From the NCBI GenBank assembly GCA_900539945.1, contig UQDV01000011.1, forward strand, positions 1 to 64,000: a stretch of 64,000 bases of DNA. Reading direction: 5' to 3'. Each line of letters starts with the position of its first letter. Positions within the stretch are counted from its first letter, which is position 1. Origin of the DNA: an uncultured Faecalibacterium sp. (lineage in GTDB: Bacteria; Bacillota; Clostridia; Oscillospirales; Ruminococcaceae). A program made the position numbers and the translations under genes. The notes beneath the pieces were generated by a model. It made no database searches. It was not told where the DNA came from and saw only the letters and a list, made by a program, of their open reading frames with translations. Of this stretch, positions 16,920 through 25,691 are shown piece by piece.

Positions 16920-16948
16920 TTGCCAATTTTCACAGATTGCGCTATACT
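16920..16948 (+). promoter_or_regulatory. LytTR two-component operon promoter
   Basis: TTGCCA (16920-16925) and TATACT (16943-16948) have a 17 bp spacer, ending 34 bases before the regulator start. Confidence 0.75.
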
Positions 16949-16982
16949 GATTCCGAAAAGTTTTTGTGAAGGGGAGAACCGG

Positions 16983-17696
16983 ATGCTGCGCTGTGCGATC
17001 GTGGAGGACAGCCCCAGAGAGCTGGAACATCTGAAAGAATGCCTTGCCCGCTACTCGGCAGAGCGGGATATCCCGCTGGAGACCACGGCCTTCGGGGATG
17101 CGGCGTCGTTTCTGGAACATTACCGTGCCGACTATGACATCGTGTTCATGGACATTGAGCTGCCGGGCATCAACGGCATGGAGGCGGCCCACCGCCTGCG
17201 GGAGATCGACTGGCAGGTCATCCTGATCTTTGTGACCAACATGGCCCAGTTTGCGGTCAAGGGCTATGAGGTGGATGCGCTGGACTACATCATCAAGCCT
17301 GCCCAGTATGGGCCGCTGAGCATCAAGCTGGACCGTGCGGCCCAGCGCTGGCGCGCCGCCGCCGAGAGCGTGATGGTGGCCCTGCCCACCGGCACCCAGC
17401 GGCTGCTGCTGTGGGAGATCTATTACATCGAGGTGCAGGGCCACAAGCTGACCTATCACACCGAAAAAGGCCAGCTGCCGGGCACCGGAACCCTGCAGGA
17501 CGCCGAACAGCGGCTGCACGGCAAGGGCTTCCTGCGCTGCAACAAGTGCTATCTGGTCAACCAGAAGCACATCCAGACCGTCACCGGCAGCGACGTGGTG
17601 CTTTCCAACGGGGAGAAGCTGCAGATCAGCCGTCTGCGCAAAAAGGAATTCATGGAGGAGCTGGCCCGCAGCATGGGCAATGAATTTGTGCTATGA
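16983..17696 (+). CDS. LytTR-family response regulator
   Basis: This 237-residue regulator has a receiver domain (1-120) with acidic residues in IVEDS and phospho-acceptor Asp57 in VFMDIELPG. Its LytTR DNA-binding domain (about 135-235) includes LLWEIYYIEVQGHKLTYHT and FLRCNKCYLVN. AgrA, ComE and VirR belong to this class and bind paired 9 bp direct repeats spaced by 12 bp. Exactly such a pair lies at 18970-18999, before the glycosidase genes. AGGGGAG precedes the ATG at 16983; the longer reading from 16761 would run across the promoter. It overlaps the kinase gene by 4 bases. Confidence 0.9.
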   Translation: MLRCAIVEDSPRELEHLKECLARYSAERDIPLETTAFGDAASFLEHYRADYDIVFMDIELPGINGMEAAHRLREIDWQVILIFVTNMAQFAVKGYEVDALDYIIKPAQYGPLSIKLDRAAQRWRAAAESVMVALPTGTQRLLLWEIYYIEVQGHKLTYHTEKGQLPGTGTLQDAEQRLHGKGFLRCNKCYLVNQKHIQTVTGSDVVLSNGEKLQISRLRKKEFMEELARSMGNEFVL

Positions 17697-18970
17697 GTAC
17701 GGTCATCGATCTGTTTGAACGCCACGGCTATGTGCTGGAACTGCTGGCGTGCGTGGCGGCCACCACCTGGAAGCTGGAGCGGCAGGAGCGCTTTGCGGCG
17801 CGGCTGACCGGCATCCTGCTGGCGGAGGCCTGCTTTACCATCGTGTGGGAGCAGGTGCCCCACAACCTCTACACCGAGTCGCTGCGCACCATTCTGCTGT
17901 GGAGCATCGCGGCGGTGGGCATCCGGCTGTGCTTCCGCATCGCGGCAGCGTGGGCGGTGTTCTATGCTACGGCGGCGGGCACCATGCAGCACATCATCTA
18001 CCGGGGGGCCAAGCTGCTGCAGAATGCGGTGTATCACATGGACCGGCAGTACTGGGCCTGGAGCCGGTGGGTCTATCTGGGCCTTTTCGTGCTGCTGTTC
18101 GCGGTGTGCTGCCTGACCTTGACCCGGCGGCTGCACAGCCGCAATCTGGGCACACTGCCCGGGCGCACGATGACTTTTATCATGGTGGGCTACCAGCTGA
18201 GCATGAACATCTTCGTCAACCTGTTCAACGCCTTTAGTGTGGACGGTGCCCCGCGCATCTTTACTACCTACAGCGTCTACGACGAGGTGACCACCATCCT
18301 GCTGTTCTTCCTGCTGTGTGAGATCCTGCAGCACAGCGACGCCGAGTGGGACAACATGGTGCTGCAGCAGATGATGCGCCAGCAACGCCAGCAGATGGAG
18401 CTGTCCAAGGAGACGGTGGAGCTCATCAACATCAAGTGCCATGACATCCGCAAGCAGCTGTACACGCTGGGCAGCCGGGTGCCGACCGAGGAGCTGGACG
18501 AGCTGAAAAAGGCGGTGGATATCTACGACTCCACGGTCAAGACCGGCAACGAGACGTTGGACGTGCTGCTGGCGGAGCGCTCCATCGTGTGCAAGGGCCG
18601 CGGCATCCAGCTGGATTACATTGCCGACGGTGCAAAGCTGGACTTCCTGAAGCCCGGCGAGGTGTACTCGCTGTTCGGCAACGCGCTGGACAACGCCATC
18701 GAGGCGGTGACCCCGCTGGAGCCGGACCGCCGCTACATCGGCCTGCAGGTGCGGGCCGAGCGGGGCATGCTGCTCATCCGCATGGAGAACTGCGCCGCCG
18801 AGCCGCTGCACTTTGTGGACGGCCTGCCCCAGACCACCAAGGGGGACGCCCGGTGGCACGGTTTTGGCGTTAAGAGCATCCGCCGCATCGTGCAGCAGCA
18901 CGGCGGCACCCTGACGATGCAGGCACAGGACGGCATGTTCCGTCTGGTGGCGCTCCTGCCGCTCAAATGA
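17693..18970 (+). CDS. GHKL sensor histidine kinase (AgrC-like)
   Basis: This 425-residue kinase has about six hydrophobic segments in residues 10-210 with no large external loop, like peptide-sensing AgrC/ComD kinases. A helical linker leads to the phospho-acceptor His250 in IKCHDIRKQL, and a GHKL ATPase domain follows with N-box FGNALDNAIEA (329-339) and G-box GFGVKSI. It is translationally coupled to the LytTR regulator. No autoinducing-peptide precursor or AgrB homologue is visible, so the signal is unknown. The stop codon overlaps the first LytTR operator repeat. Confidence 0.88.
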   Translation: MSTVIDLFERHGYVLELLACVAATTWKLERQERFAARLTGILLAEACFTIVWEQVPHNLYTESLRTILLWSIAAVGIRLCFRIAAAWAVFYATAAGTMQHIIYRGAKLLQNAVYHMDRQYWAWSRWVYLGLFVLLFAVCCLTLTRRLHSRNLGTLPGRTMTFIMVGYQLSMNIFVNLFNAFSVDGAPRIFTTYSVYDEVTTILLFFLLCEILQHSDAEWDNMVLQQMMRQQRQQMELSKETVELINIKCHDIRKQLYTLGSRVPTEELDELKKAVDIYDSTVKTGNETLDVLLAERSIVCKGRGIQLDYIADGAKLDFLKPGEVYSLFGNALDNAIEAVTPLEPDRRYIGLQVRAERGMLLIRMENCAAEPLHFVDGLPQTTKGDARWHGFGVKSIRRIVQQHGGTLTMQAQDGMFRLVALLPLK

Positions 18971-19000
18971 CAGTTCAGGGCCCCAAAATGACAGTTTGGG
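18968..19000. promoter_or_regulatory. LytTR direct-repeat operator
   Basis: ACAGTTCAG (18970-18978) and ACAGTTTGG (18991-18999) are separated by exactly 12 bp, the 9-12-9 layout recognised by AgrA/ComE-type LytTR dimers. It ends 10 bp before the -35 box at 19010, a class of position used for activation. Confidence 0.8.
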
Positions 19001-19009
19001 AAAAATCTG

Positions 19010-19037
19010 TTGTAAATATTCACAAAACCTCTATACT
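19010..19037 (+). promoter_or_regulatory. Glycosidase cluster promoter
   Basis: TTGTAA (19010-19015) and TATACT (19032-19037) are separated by 16 bp, immediately downstream of the LytTR operator. The poor -35 box fits an activator-dependent promoter. Confidence 0.7.
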
Positions 19038-19039
19038 AT

Positions 19040-19076
19040 CGGCAGAGCTTTGAATCACTCTGCCGGTTTCTTTTTG
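19040..19076 (+). terminator. Terminator of the two-component operon overlapping the next promoter's start site
   Basis: CGGCAGAG (19040-19047) pairs with CTCTGCCG (19058-19065), followed by GTTTCTTTTT. The left arm begins 2 bases after the -10 box, so transcripts begun here would lack part of the stem and read through, whereas transcripts coming from the kinase gene would stop. Confidence 0.65.
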
Positions 19077-19136
19077 CGCGGCGTTTGCTTCCGCACCGCA
19101 CAGGGGGAGAGCGGACAACTTTCAAAGGAGGACAAA

Positions 19137-22100
19137 ATGTTGAAGAAGAAAAACCTGTGGCGCGGTTTGACCATGGTGTTTGCCCTGCTTCTGGCCGTTT
19201 CCATGATGGCAGGCAACATCCTGGAGCTCTACCGCACCTCTGTGGATGCCTTCCTGGGCACCCGCAGCACCCAGACTGTGACCGAGCAGTCGGACGATGA
19301 ATCCGATGCCTGGACCTACAAGTCGGAATTCACCACGGCCAAAGAAGCCTACGAGGGCTTCAAGGACTTCGCCATCGAGGCTTCGCAGGAGACCTTTGCC
19401 CTGCTGAAGAACGAGAACGGTGCCCTGCCTCTGGCCAAGGATGCCAAAATCACCATGCTGGGCGTCCGCAGCTATGCTCCTGTTTACGGCAACAGCGGCG
19501 GCAGCGTGCCGGACGGCAAGTCCACCGTGCAGATCTTTGACGCCTTTACCGAGCGCGGCTTCCAGCTGAACCCGGAGACCCTGGCAGCTTACAAGGCATT
19601 CTTTGCGGACAAGGAATGGACCAAGCCCCAGTTCGGCGGCGGCATCCTGCCGGCTTACGCCGAGATCACCGCTTACGATGATCCCCACGAGCTGACCCTG
19701 GACGAGCTCAAGCAGCTCAACCCCGACTTTGAGTCCAAGTACACCGAGTACGGCGACGCTGCCATCGTGGTGGTGAGCCGTGTCGGCGGCGAAGCCGGTG
19801 CATACTACCCCGGCGAGGAAGGCCTGGCAGACGGCGTGCACACCGTCAACGGCAACATCCTGAGCCTGAGCGATGAAGAAATGGCCATGATCGAGGAAGC
19901 AAAGGCCAATTTCGACAAGGTCATCGTGCTGGTCAACGCAGCCAACCCCATGGAGATCTCCAACCTGGAAGAGGACCCCGACATTGACGCCATCCTGTGG
20001 GTGGGCTACCCCGGTGCTTATGGCTTCTACGGCGTGGCCGACGTGCTGAACGGCACCGTGGCTCCCTCTGCCCATCTGGGCGATACCTTCGTCAAGAACG
20101 GTGCACTGGCTCCCGCCATGCAGAACTTTGGCAACATCCCCTGGGCAAACGCTTCGGACTTTGCTGAGGGCACCAGCGTCAACTCCTACCTGATCGAGAC
20201 CGAGGGCATCTACGCCGGCTACCGTTACTACGAGACCCGTTATGCGGACATCGTGCTGGGCAACGGCGGTGCCAATGCCTCTGCCGGTACCTACGCCAAC
20301 GCCGACGGCACCGTGGCCGCCAGCGACGGCACCTGGAGCTACGACAACGAGGTGGTCTATCCCTTCGGCTACGGCATGAGCTACACCACCTTTGAGCAGA
20401 CCCTGGACAGCGTGGTCATCACCGGTGACAAGCGCACCGCTACCGTGACCGTGACCACCACCAACACCGGCGATGTGGCCGGCAAGGCTGTCGTGCAGCT
20501 GTACGCCAGCGCACCCTACACCGACTACGACAAGCAGAACGGCATCGAAAAGTCCGCCCTGCAGCTGATGGACTACGAAAAGACCAACACTCTGCAGCCC
20601 GGCGAGAGCCAGACCATTGCCATGAATGTGGACATGAGCCTGCTGGCCAGCTACGACAGCCAGAACGCCAAGACCTTCATCGTGGACCCGGGCAACTACT
20701 ACTTCGCCATCGGCTCTGACGCCCATGATGCTCTGAACAACATCCTGGCTGCTCAGGGCAAGACCACTGCCGACGGCATGACCGCCGACGGCGATGCTTC
20801 CAAGACCTACCAGTGGACCTGGGACGGCGCTGTGGATGCCGACACCTTCTCTGTGAGCAAGAGCGGCGTGGAGATCACCAACGCAGTGAGTGACGGCGAC
20901 TACTCCATGGACATCAACACCTTCATCCCCGGCACCGCTACTTATCTGTCCCGCAGCGACTGGGACGGCACCTTCCCCACCACCATCACCGGCCTGAAGG
21001 CCGAGGGCCGTCTGGCCACCCTGCTGGCGAACGACTTCATCGACATCAAGACCGATGAGGACACCTCGGACATCGTGTTCGGCGACACCACCAGCACCCT
21101 GACCCTGAACGACCTGAAGGGCGCGGACTTCGACGATCCCCGCTGGGATGAGCTGGTCGGCAAAGTGACCATCGACGAGTTCCTGAACTTTGCCTCCAAC
21201 GCCTTCCACAACATCCAGAACATCGACTCCGTGGGCCTGCTGCAGTACGCAGCCGACGACGGCCCCAACGGTTCCGACTCGCACTACCTGACCGAGGGCA
21301 GCTACCAGGGCACCCCGTATGCAGATGCTGCCGATTACGACTACGGCACCCGCGTCGGCCCCACCCCGGAGAACATTGCTTACAGCTGGAACAAGGAACT
21401 GGCCTACCGCGTGGGTGAGATCACCCTGGGCGAGAGCACCCTGGTGCTGAACCTGCCCATCATGATCGGCCCCGGCATGAACATCCATCGTCACGGCTAC
21501 AACGCCCGCGGCGCAGAGTATTACTCCGAGGACCCCGTCCTGTCCGGTTACACCGGTTCCGCTGTGGTGCAGGGCGCTCAGAGCAAGGGCACCCTGGTCA
21601 ACATCAAGCACGCCGCCTTCAACGATCAGGAGATCAACCGCTCCGGCATCGCAGTCTTTATGACTGAGCAGAAGGCCCGCGAGCTGGAGCTGCGCAACCT
21701 GCAGCAGGCCTTTGAGGGCAACGGCAAGCCCGCTTCCTTCGAGGCGGATCCTTCCCGCGGTGACACCTACACGGTGGGTGCTCTGGGCGTGATGAGCTCC
21801 TACAACCGCATCGGTGCTGTGGCCTCCAGCGCAAACGCTGGTGTCCAGGTGCAGATCATGCGCAACGAGTGGGGCTTCAAGGGCTACAACGTCACCGACT
21901 TTACCGGTGTTACCCTGCATGCTTCTCCCAAGGAGTCCATCCTGGCCGGCACCACCGCATTCTGCGGTTTCGGCAAGGACGACAGCATCACCTACTGGAA
22001 TGCTGACGCTCTGAAGGGCGACCGCACCATGCTGCTGGCCATCAAGCAGAACATCCATTACCTGCTGTACGCTCTGGCCAACAGTGCCGCCATGAACGGC

Positions 22101-22259
22101 GTCAACTCCACCACCCGCACCATCAGCGTGATGACCTGGTGGCGTATGAGCTACCGCGTGTGCATCTACGGCTTTGCAGCCCTCACCGCACTGTGCGCCC
22201 TGCTGTACGTCGTGTCTGCGGTCAAGAGCAAGAAGCAGAAGACTGCAAAGGAGGCCTGA
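19137..22259 (+). CDS. Membrane-anchored GH3 glycosidase with swapped domain order
   Basis: This is a beta-glucosidase-type enzyme of 1040 residues in which the usual GH3 order is reversed. The (alpha/beta)6 domain comes first (about 75-310; ETFALLKNENGALPL), then a fibronectin-III-like region (about 400-560; GYGMSYTTFEQTLDS), then the catalytic barrel (about 640-960). The predicted nucleophile is Asp921 in YNVTDFTG. Swapped GH3 enzymes are known from rumen bacteria. One hydrophobic segment lies near residues 8-28 and another near the C-terminus (YGFAALTALCALLYVVSAV), before a Lys-rich tail. AAAGGAGG fixes the start. It is first in the LytTR-linked cluster. Confidence 0.88.
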   Translation: MLKKKNLWRGLTMVFALLLAVSMMAGNILELYRTSVDAFLGTRSTQTVTEQSDDESDAWTYKSEFTTAKEAYEGFKDFAIEASQETFALLKNENGALPLAKDAKITMLGVRSYAPVYGNSGGSVPDGKSTVQIFDAFTERGFQLNPETLAAYKAFFADKEWTKPQFGGGILPAYAEITAYDDPHELTLDELKQLNPDFESKYTEYGDAAIVVVSRVGGEAGAYYPGEEGLADGVHTVNGNILSLSDEEMAMIEEAKANFDKVIVLVNAANPMEISNLEEDPDIDAILWVGYPGAYGFYGVADVLNGTVAPSAHLGDTFVKNGALAPAMQNFGNIPWANASDFAEGTSVNSYLIETEGIYAGYRYYETRYADIVLGNGGANASAGTYANADGTVAASDGTWSYDNEVVYPFGYGMSYTTFEQTLDSVVITGDKRTATVTVTTTNTGDVAGKAVVQLYASAPYTDYDKQNGIEKSALQLMDYEKTNTLQPGESQTIAMNVDMSLLASYDSQNAKTFIVDPGNYYFAIGSDAHDALNNILAAQGKTTADGMTADGDASKTYQWTWDGAVDADTFSVSKSGVEITNAVSDGDYSMDINTFIPGTATYLSRSDWDGTFPTTITGLKAEGRLATLLANDFIDIKTDEDTSDIVFGDTTSTLTLNDLKGADFDDPRWDELVGKVTIDEFLNFASNAFHNIQNIDSVGLLQYAADDGPNGSDSHYLTEGSYQGTPYADAADYDYGTRVGPTPENIAYSWNKELAYRVGEITLGESTLVLNLPIMIGPGMNIHRHGYNARGAEYYSEDPVLSGYTGSAVVQGAQSKGTLVNIKHAAFNDQEINRSGIAVFMTEQKARELELRNLQQAFEGNGKPASFEADPSRGDTYTVGALGVMSSYNRIGAVASSANAGVQVQIMRNEWGFKGYNVTDFTGVTLHASPKESILAGTTAFCGFGKDDSITYWNADALKGDRTMLLAIKQNIHYLLYALANSAAMNGVNSTTRTISVMTWWRMSYRVCIYGFAALTALCALLYVVSAVKSKKQKTAKEA

Positions 22260-22262
22260 GCC

Positions 22263-22676
22263 ATGAAAACGAAACTGAACACGAAGACGATCGTGGCTGC
22301 TGTGGCCAGTGTGATCGGCCTTGCAGTCTATGGTTACACCTCGATGGTGGGCTATCTGGCGGCTTCGGCCACCAGCACCCTGCCGGTGGTGCTCACCGTG
22401 GCCGCGCTGGTGTGCCTGGCTCTGCGCCAGTTCGCCGGCAGCAAGCTGCCCGCCGTGGTCAACGACGTGCTGCTGGTGGCAGCCAATGTCTGCCTGATCG
22501 GCAGCTTCGCCGTATTCGTTCTGGCCCGCGTTTCGCTGGCTGCGGACGTCTACTTCATCCCGGTCAACTATCCGGCTTCTGAGGCCACGGCCCTGCACAT
22601 CTCCATCGTGGGTGCCGTGTGCTACCTGGTCGGCATCGTGACCCTGATCGTGGAAGGCTTCTCCGCAAAGAACTGA
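22263..22676 (+). CDS. Small four-TM membrane protein
   Basis: The 137-residue protein has four hydrophobic segments (about 10-32, 38-56, 64-86 and 108-130) and few charged residues. It begins 3 bases after the GH3 stop, with AGGAGG inside the GH3 end, so translation is probably coupled. I do not recognise the family. Constant pairing with the membrane-anchored GH3 would suggest a partner or anchor role, but that is inference. Confidence 0.8.
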   Translation: MKTKLNTKTIVAAVASVIGLAVYGYTSMVGYLAASATSTLPVVLTVAALVCLALRQFAGSKLPAVVNDVLLVAANVCLIGSFAVFVLARVSLAADVYFIPVNYPASEATALHISIVGAVCYLVGIVTLIVEGFSAKN

Positions 22677-22687
22677 TGAATCCCCCA

Positions 22688-22724
22688 GCCGCCCGGCGGA
22701 GAAGCTCTGCCGGGCGGCATTTTG
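22688..22724 (+). terminator. Possible terminator between membrane protein and GH2 genes
   Basis: A GC-rich stem (GCCGCCCGGC with GCCGGGCGGC) is followed by only four T. It may reduce rather than stop transcription into the GH2 gene. Confidence 0.5.
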
Positions 22725-22763
22725 GGTTCCGACCTTATCTTGTGATCAAATGAAAGGAGGCAG

Positions 22764-25142
22764 ATGCCTGTGATCGCCTGTTCGTTCAACACCGGCTGGA
22801 CCTGCCGCCACCTGTTGGAAGAGGGGCCGGCCGTGCCGGTCACCCTGCCCCATGATGCGGCACTGGCCGAACCCCGTACCGAGACGGCCCCCGGAGGCAC
22901 CAACACCGGCTGGTACGAGGGCTATGATTACCTTTACGAAAAACGCTTCACCCCGGACGCAGCCCTGCAGGGCCAGACCCTTGTGCTGGAATTCGAGGGC
23001 GTGTACCACAACGCCGAAGTCTGGCTCAACGGCGAGAAGCTGGCGTTCAACCCCTACGGCTACACCGACTTCAAGGCAGACCTGACCGGGAAGCTGGACT
23101 TTGATGCCGAAAACGTGCTGCAGGTGATCGCCCGCAACGCCGACCAGCCCAACAGCCGCTGGTATTCCGGCGCGGGCATCTACCGCCCGGTCACCCTGTG
23201 GGTGGGCCCGGAAGCACACCTGCTGCTGGACGGCCTGCGGGTGCGCACCGTGTCCATCGACCCGCCGGAAGTGGAAGTCACGGCGGCGGCCAGCGCCCCC
23301 GGCACCGTGCAGCTGCAGGTGCTGGACGGCACTACCGTGCTGGCCAGTGCGTCCGCTGAGGCCGGAAAGCCGGTGCGCCTGAAACTGCCGGAGGCAGCGC
23401 TCTGGAGCCCGGAGCACCCGCAGCTGTACACCCTGCAGACGGCCTACGGCACCGACACGGCAGCGGCCCGCTTTGGCATCCGCAGCCTTGCCTGGGGCAG
23501 GGAGGGCCTGCTGCTCAACGGCAGCCGGATCATCCTGCAGGGTGCCTGCATCCACCACGACAACGGCCTGCTGGGTGCAGTGTGCCACCCGGATGCGGTG
23601 CGCCGCAAGGTGCGCATCCTGCACGAGAACGGCTACAACGCCATCCGTTCGGCCCACAACCCCTGTTCCAAGGCCCTGCTGGACGCCTGCGACGAGCAGG
23701 GTATGCTGGTGATGGATGAGTACATCGACCACTGGTACATCCACAAGACCGAGCACGACTATGTGGACTATTTCAACGACTGGTGGCGCAGCGACCTGGA
23801 AAGCATGGTCAAAAAGGACTACAACCACCCTTGTGTGATCCTGTATTCCACCGGCAATGAGGTCAGCGAGACGGCTCAGAAAAAGGGCATTGCCCTGACG
23901 AAGCAGCTCACCCGGTATCTGCACCGCCTGGATGACACCCGCCCGGTGACCTGCGGTGTGAACATCTTCTTCAACTTCCTCAGTTCCATCGGATTTGGTG
24001 TGTACAGCGACAAAAAAGCCAAAAAGCAGGCCGAGGACGCCACCAAAAAGAAAAAGGCCGTGGGCAGCCAGTTCTTCAACAATCTGGCGGGCCTGCTGGG
24101 CAGCGAGTTCATGAAGCACGGTGCCACCCTGCATGGCTGCGACGTCAAGACCCGCGACGCCTTTGCCAACATGGACATTGCCGGTTACAACTACGGTATC
24201 TACCGCTACGAGCACGACCTGAAAAAATACCCCGACCGCCTGATTTTGGGCAGCGAGACCTTCTGCAGCGACGCCTACCGGTTCCGGGAGCTGGCCAAGA
24301 AAGAACCCCGGCTCATCGGTGACTTTGTGTGGGCCGGTATGGACTACCTGGGCGAAGTGATGGTGGGCAGCTGGGAGTATGCCGACAACGCGCCCCGCTT
24401 TGACGGCGGCCTTGGCTGGGTGAGCGCCGGTTCCGGCCGCATCGACCTGACCGGCAAGCCGCTGGGTGAGGCCCTGTATACCCGGGTGGCGCTGGAACAG
24501 GCCGAAGGGCCGTTCCTGGCCGTGCGCCCGGTGAACCACACCGGCGACAAGCACTCGCCCTCGGCCTGGAAGATGACCGACGCCATGACGAGCTGGACCT
24601 GGCCCGGCTGCGAGGGAAAGCAGGCTGAGGTGGAGGTCTATGCCCGCGCGGCTTCCGCTGCGCTGGTGCTCAACGGCAAGGAAATCGCCCGCAAGAATGC
24701 GAAAAACGACTGCCTGTTCCGCTTCCGCTGTGCGTACCAGCCCGGTACGCTGGAGGCTGTGGCCTACAACGCAGCGGGGCAGGAGACCGGCCGCTGTGCG
24801 CTGACCACCGCCGGCCCTGCCACCGAGCTGCGGGCCGAGCCGGAGGAAGCCGTGCTGCGCCCCGGCCAGCTGTGCTACATCCGCCTGCGCTACACCGACC
24901 AGAACGGCGTGCTCAAGCCCACTGTGCGGGAGCCCATCCGGGTGCAGGTGACCGGCGGCCGCCTGCTGGCGCTGGGCAATGCCTGCCCCTTCAATCTGCA
25001 GGGCTACCGCACCAGCCAGACCGCTCCCTACTGGGGCGAGGCCATGGCCATCGTGGAAGCCGGCACCGAAGGCTGTGTGACCCTGCAGGCCGACAGCGCC
25101 GTTGGTTCTGCCATGGCTGCCGTGCAAGTTCATAAGGAGTAA
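22764..25142 (+). CDS. GH2 family glycosidase (beta-galactosidase-like)
   Basis: The 792-residue protein follows GH2 order: sugar-binding jelly roll (1-150; EGVYHNAEVWLNGE), immunoglobulin-like domain (160-250), and (beta/alpha)8 barrel (255-560). Acid/base Glu366 lies in STGNEVSE and nucleophile Glu498 in LGSETFCSD. DUF4982-type C-terminal beta domains follow. It lacks a signal peptide, so it probably acts in the cytoplasm. A Lys-rich insertion (SDKKAKKQAEDATKKKK, about 412-430) is unusual. Substrate could be a beta-galactoside or a related glycoside. AAAGGAGG precedes the start closely. Confidence 0.9.
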   Translation: MPVIACSFNTGWTCRHLLEEGPAVPVTLPHDAALAEPRTETAPGGTNTGWYEGYDYLYEKRFTPDAALQGQTLVLEFEGVYHNAEVWLNGEKLAFNPYGYTDFKADLTGKLDFDAENVLQVIARNADQPNSRWYSGAGIYRPVTLWVGPEAHLLLDGLRVRTVSIDPPEVEVTAAASAPGTVQLQVLDGTTVLASASAEAGKPVRLKLPEAALWSPEHPQLYTLQTAYGTDTAAARFGIRSLAWGREGLLLNGSRIILQGACIHHDNGLLGAVCHPDAVRRKVRILHENGYNAIRSAHNPCSKALLDACDEQGMLVMDEYIDHWYIHKTEHDYVDYFNDWWRSDLESMVKKDYNHPCVILYSTGNEVSETAQKKGIALTKQLTRYLHRLDDTRPVTCGVNIFFNFLSSIGFGVYSDKKAKKQAEDATKKKKAVGSQFFNNLAGLLGSEFMKHGATLHGCDVKTRDAFANMDIAGYNYGIYRYEHDLKKYPDRLILGSETFCSDAYRFRELAKKEPRLIGDFVWAGMDYLGEVMVGSWEYADNAPRFDGGLGWVSAGSGRIDLTGKPLGEALYTRVALEQAEGPFLAVRPVNHTGDKHSPSAWKMTDAMTSWTWPGCEGKQAEVEVYARAASAALVLNGKEIARKNAKNDCLFRFRCAYQPGTLEAVAYNAAGQETGRCALTTAGPATELRAEPEEAVLRPGQLCYIRLRYTDQNGVLKPTVREPIRVQVTGGRLLALGNACPFNLQGYRTSQTAPYWGEAMAIVEAGTEGCVTLQADSAVGSAMAAVQVHKE

Positions 25143-25148
25143 ATACCC

Positions 25149-25691
25149 ATGTCCATTTCAGAGAAAAACCCCAAGCTGGCCAAGCTGGCCGGGCAGTTCA
25201 TCAAGTTCTATGCCTTTTCCATGCTGGTCACCCTGCTGCAGTACCTGCTGCTCACCTTTCTGCCGGGGCTGTTCTACGCCCACACCGACTGGTGCAGCAT
25301 CCCCTGCCAGCTCATCCACCTGAACCTTGGCCCGGTGGACACCTATGTGTTCAACTACCCGGTCACTGGGGACGCCACCGGCGGCATGGGCTACTTTGCC
25401 GCCTTTGCCATCACCCTGTTCCTGGCGCAGTGCGTCAACTTCCCCATGCAGCGCAACATCACCTTCAAGTCCAAGGGCAACATCTGGTATCAGATCCTGT
25501 GGTACGTCATCGCCTTTGTGCTCATCACCATCGTGTGCAGCTTCCTCATGGGCCTGTATGTGCCCCTGTGCAAGCAGTTCTTCTCCCCGGCGGTGTACAA
25601 CGTGCTCATCACCGTGATCAACGGCGGCGTGCAGATGGTGATCTATTTCCCCATCTATAAGATCATTTTCCCGGAGGGTGAAGCCAAATGA
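25149..25691 (+). CDS. GtrA-like membrane protein
   Basis: The 180-residue protein has four hydrophobic helices and the GtrA-type motif NFPMQRNITFKSKG between helices two and three. GtrA proteins are thought to help move or present lipid-linked sugars for cell-surface glycan modification. AAGGAG precedes the start 6 bases after the GH2 stop, and its stop overlaps the next GH3 start by 4 bases. Its location between two glycosidases suggests a surface-glycan process, although the enzymes could also be purely catabolic. Confidence 0.8.
   Translation: MSISEKNPKLAKLAGQFIKFYAFSMLVTLLQYLLLTFLPGLFYAHTDWCSIPCQLIHLNLGPVDTYVFNYPVTGDATGGMGYFAAFAITLFLAQCVNFPMQRNITFKSKGNIWYQILWYVIAFVLITIVCSFLMGLYVPLCKQFFSPAVYNVLITVINGGVQMVIYFPIYKIIFPEGEAK

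Noticed and set aside
16983-18970. A full agr-type quorum-sensing locus
   Set aside because: No AgrB-like protease or AgrD-like peptide gene was found near the kinase and regulator.
19122-22598. An 1158-residue open frame on the minus strand opposite the GH3 gene
   Set aside because: It is a GC-rich shadow with repetitive Gly/Val/His composition; the plus strand has ribosome sites, catalytic motifs and sensible gene ends.
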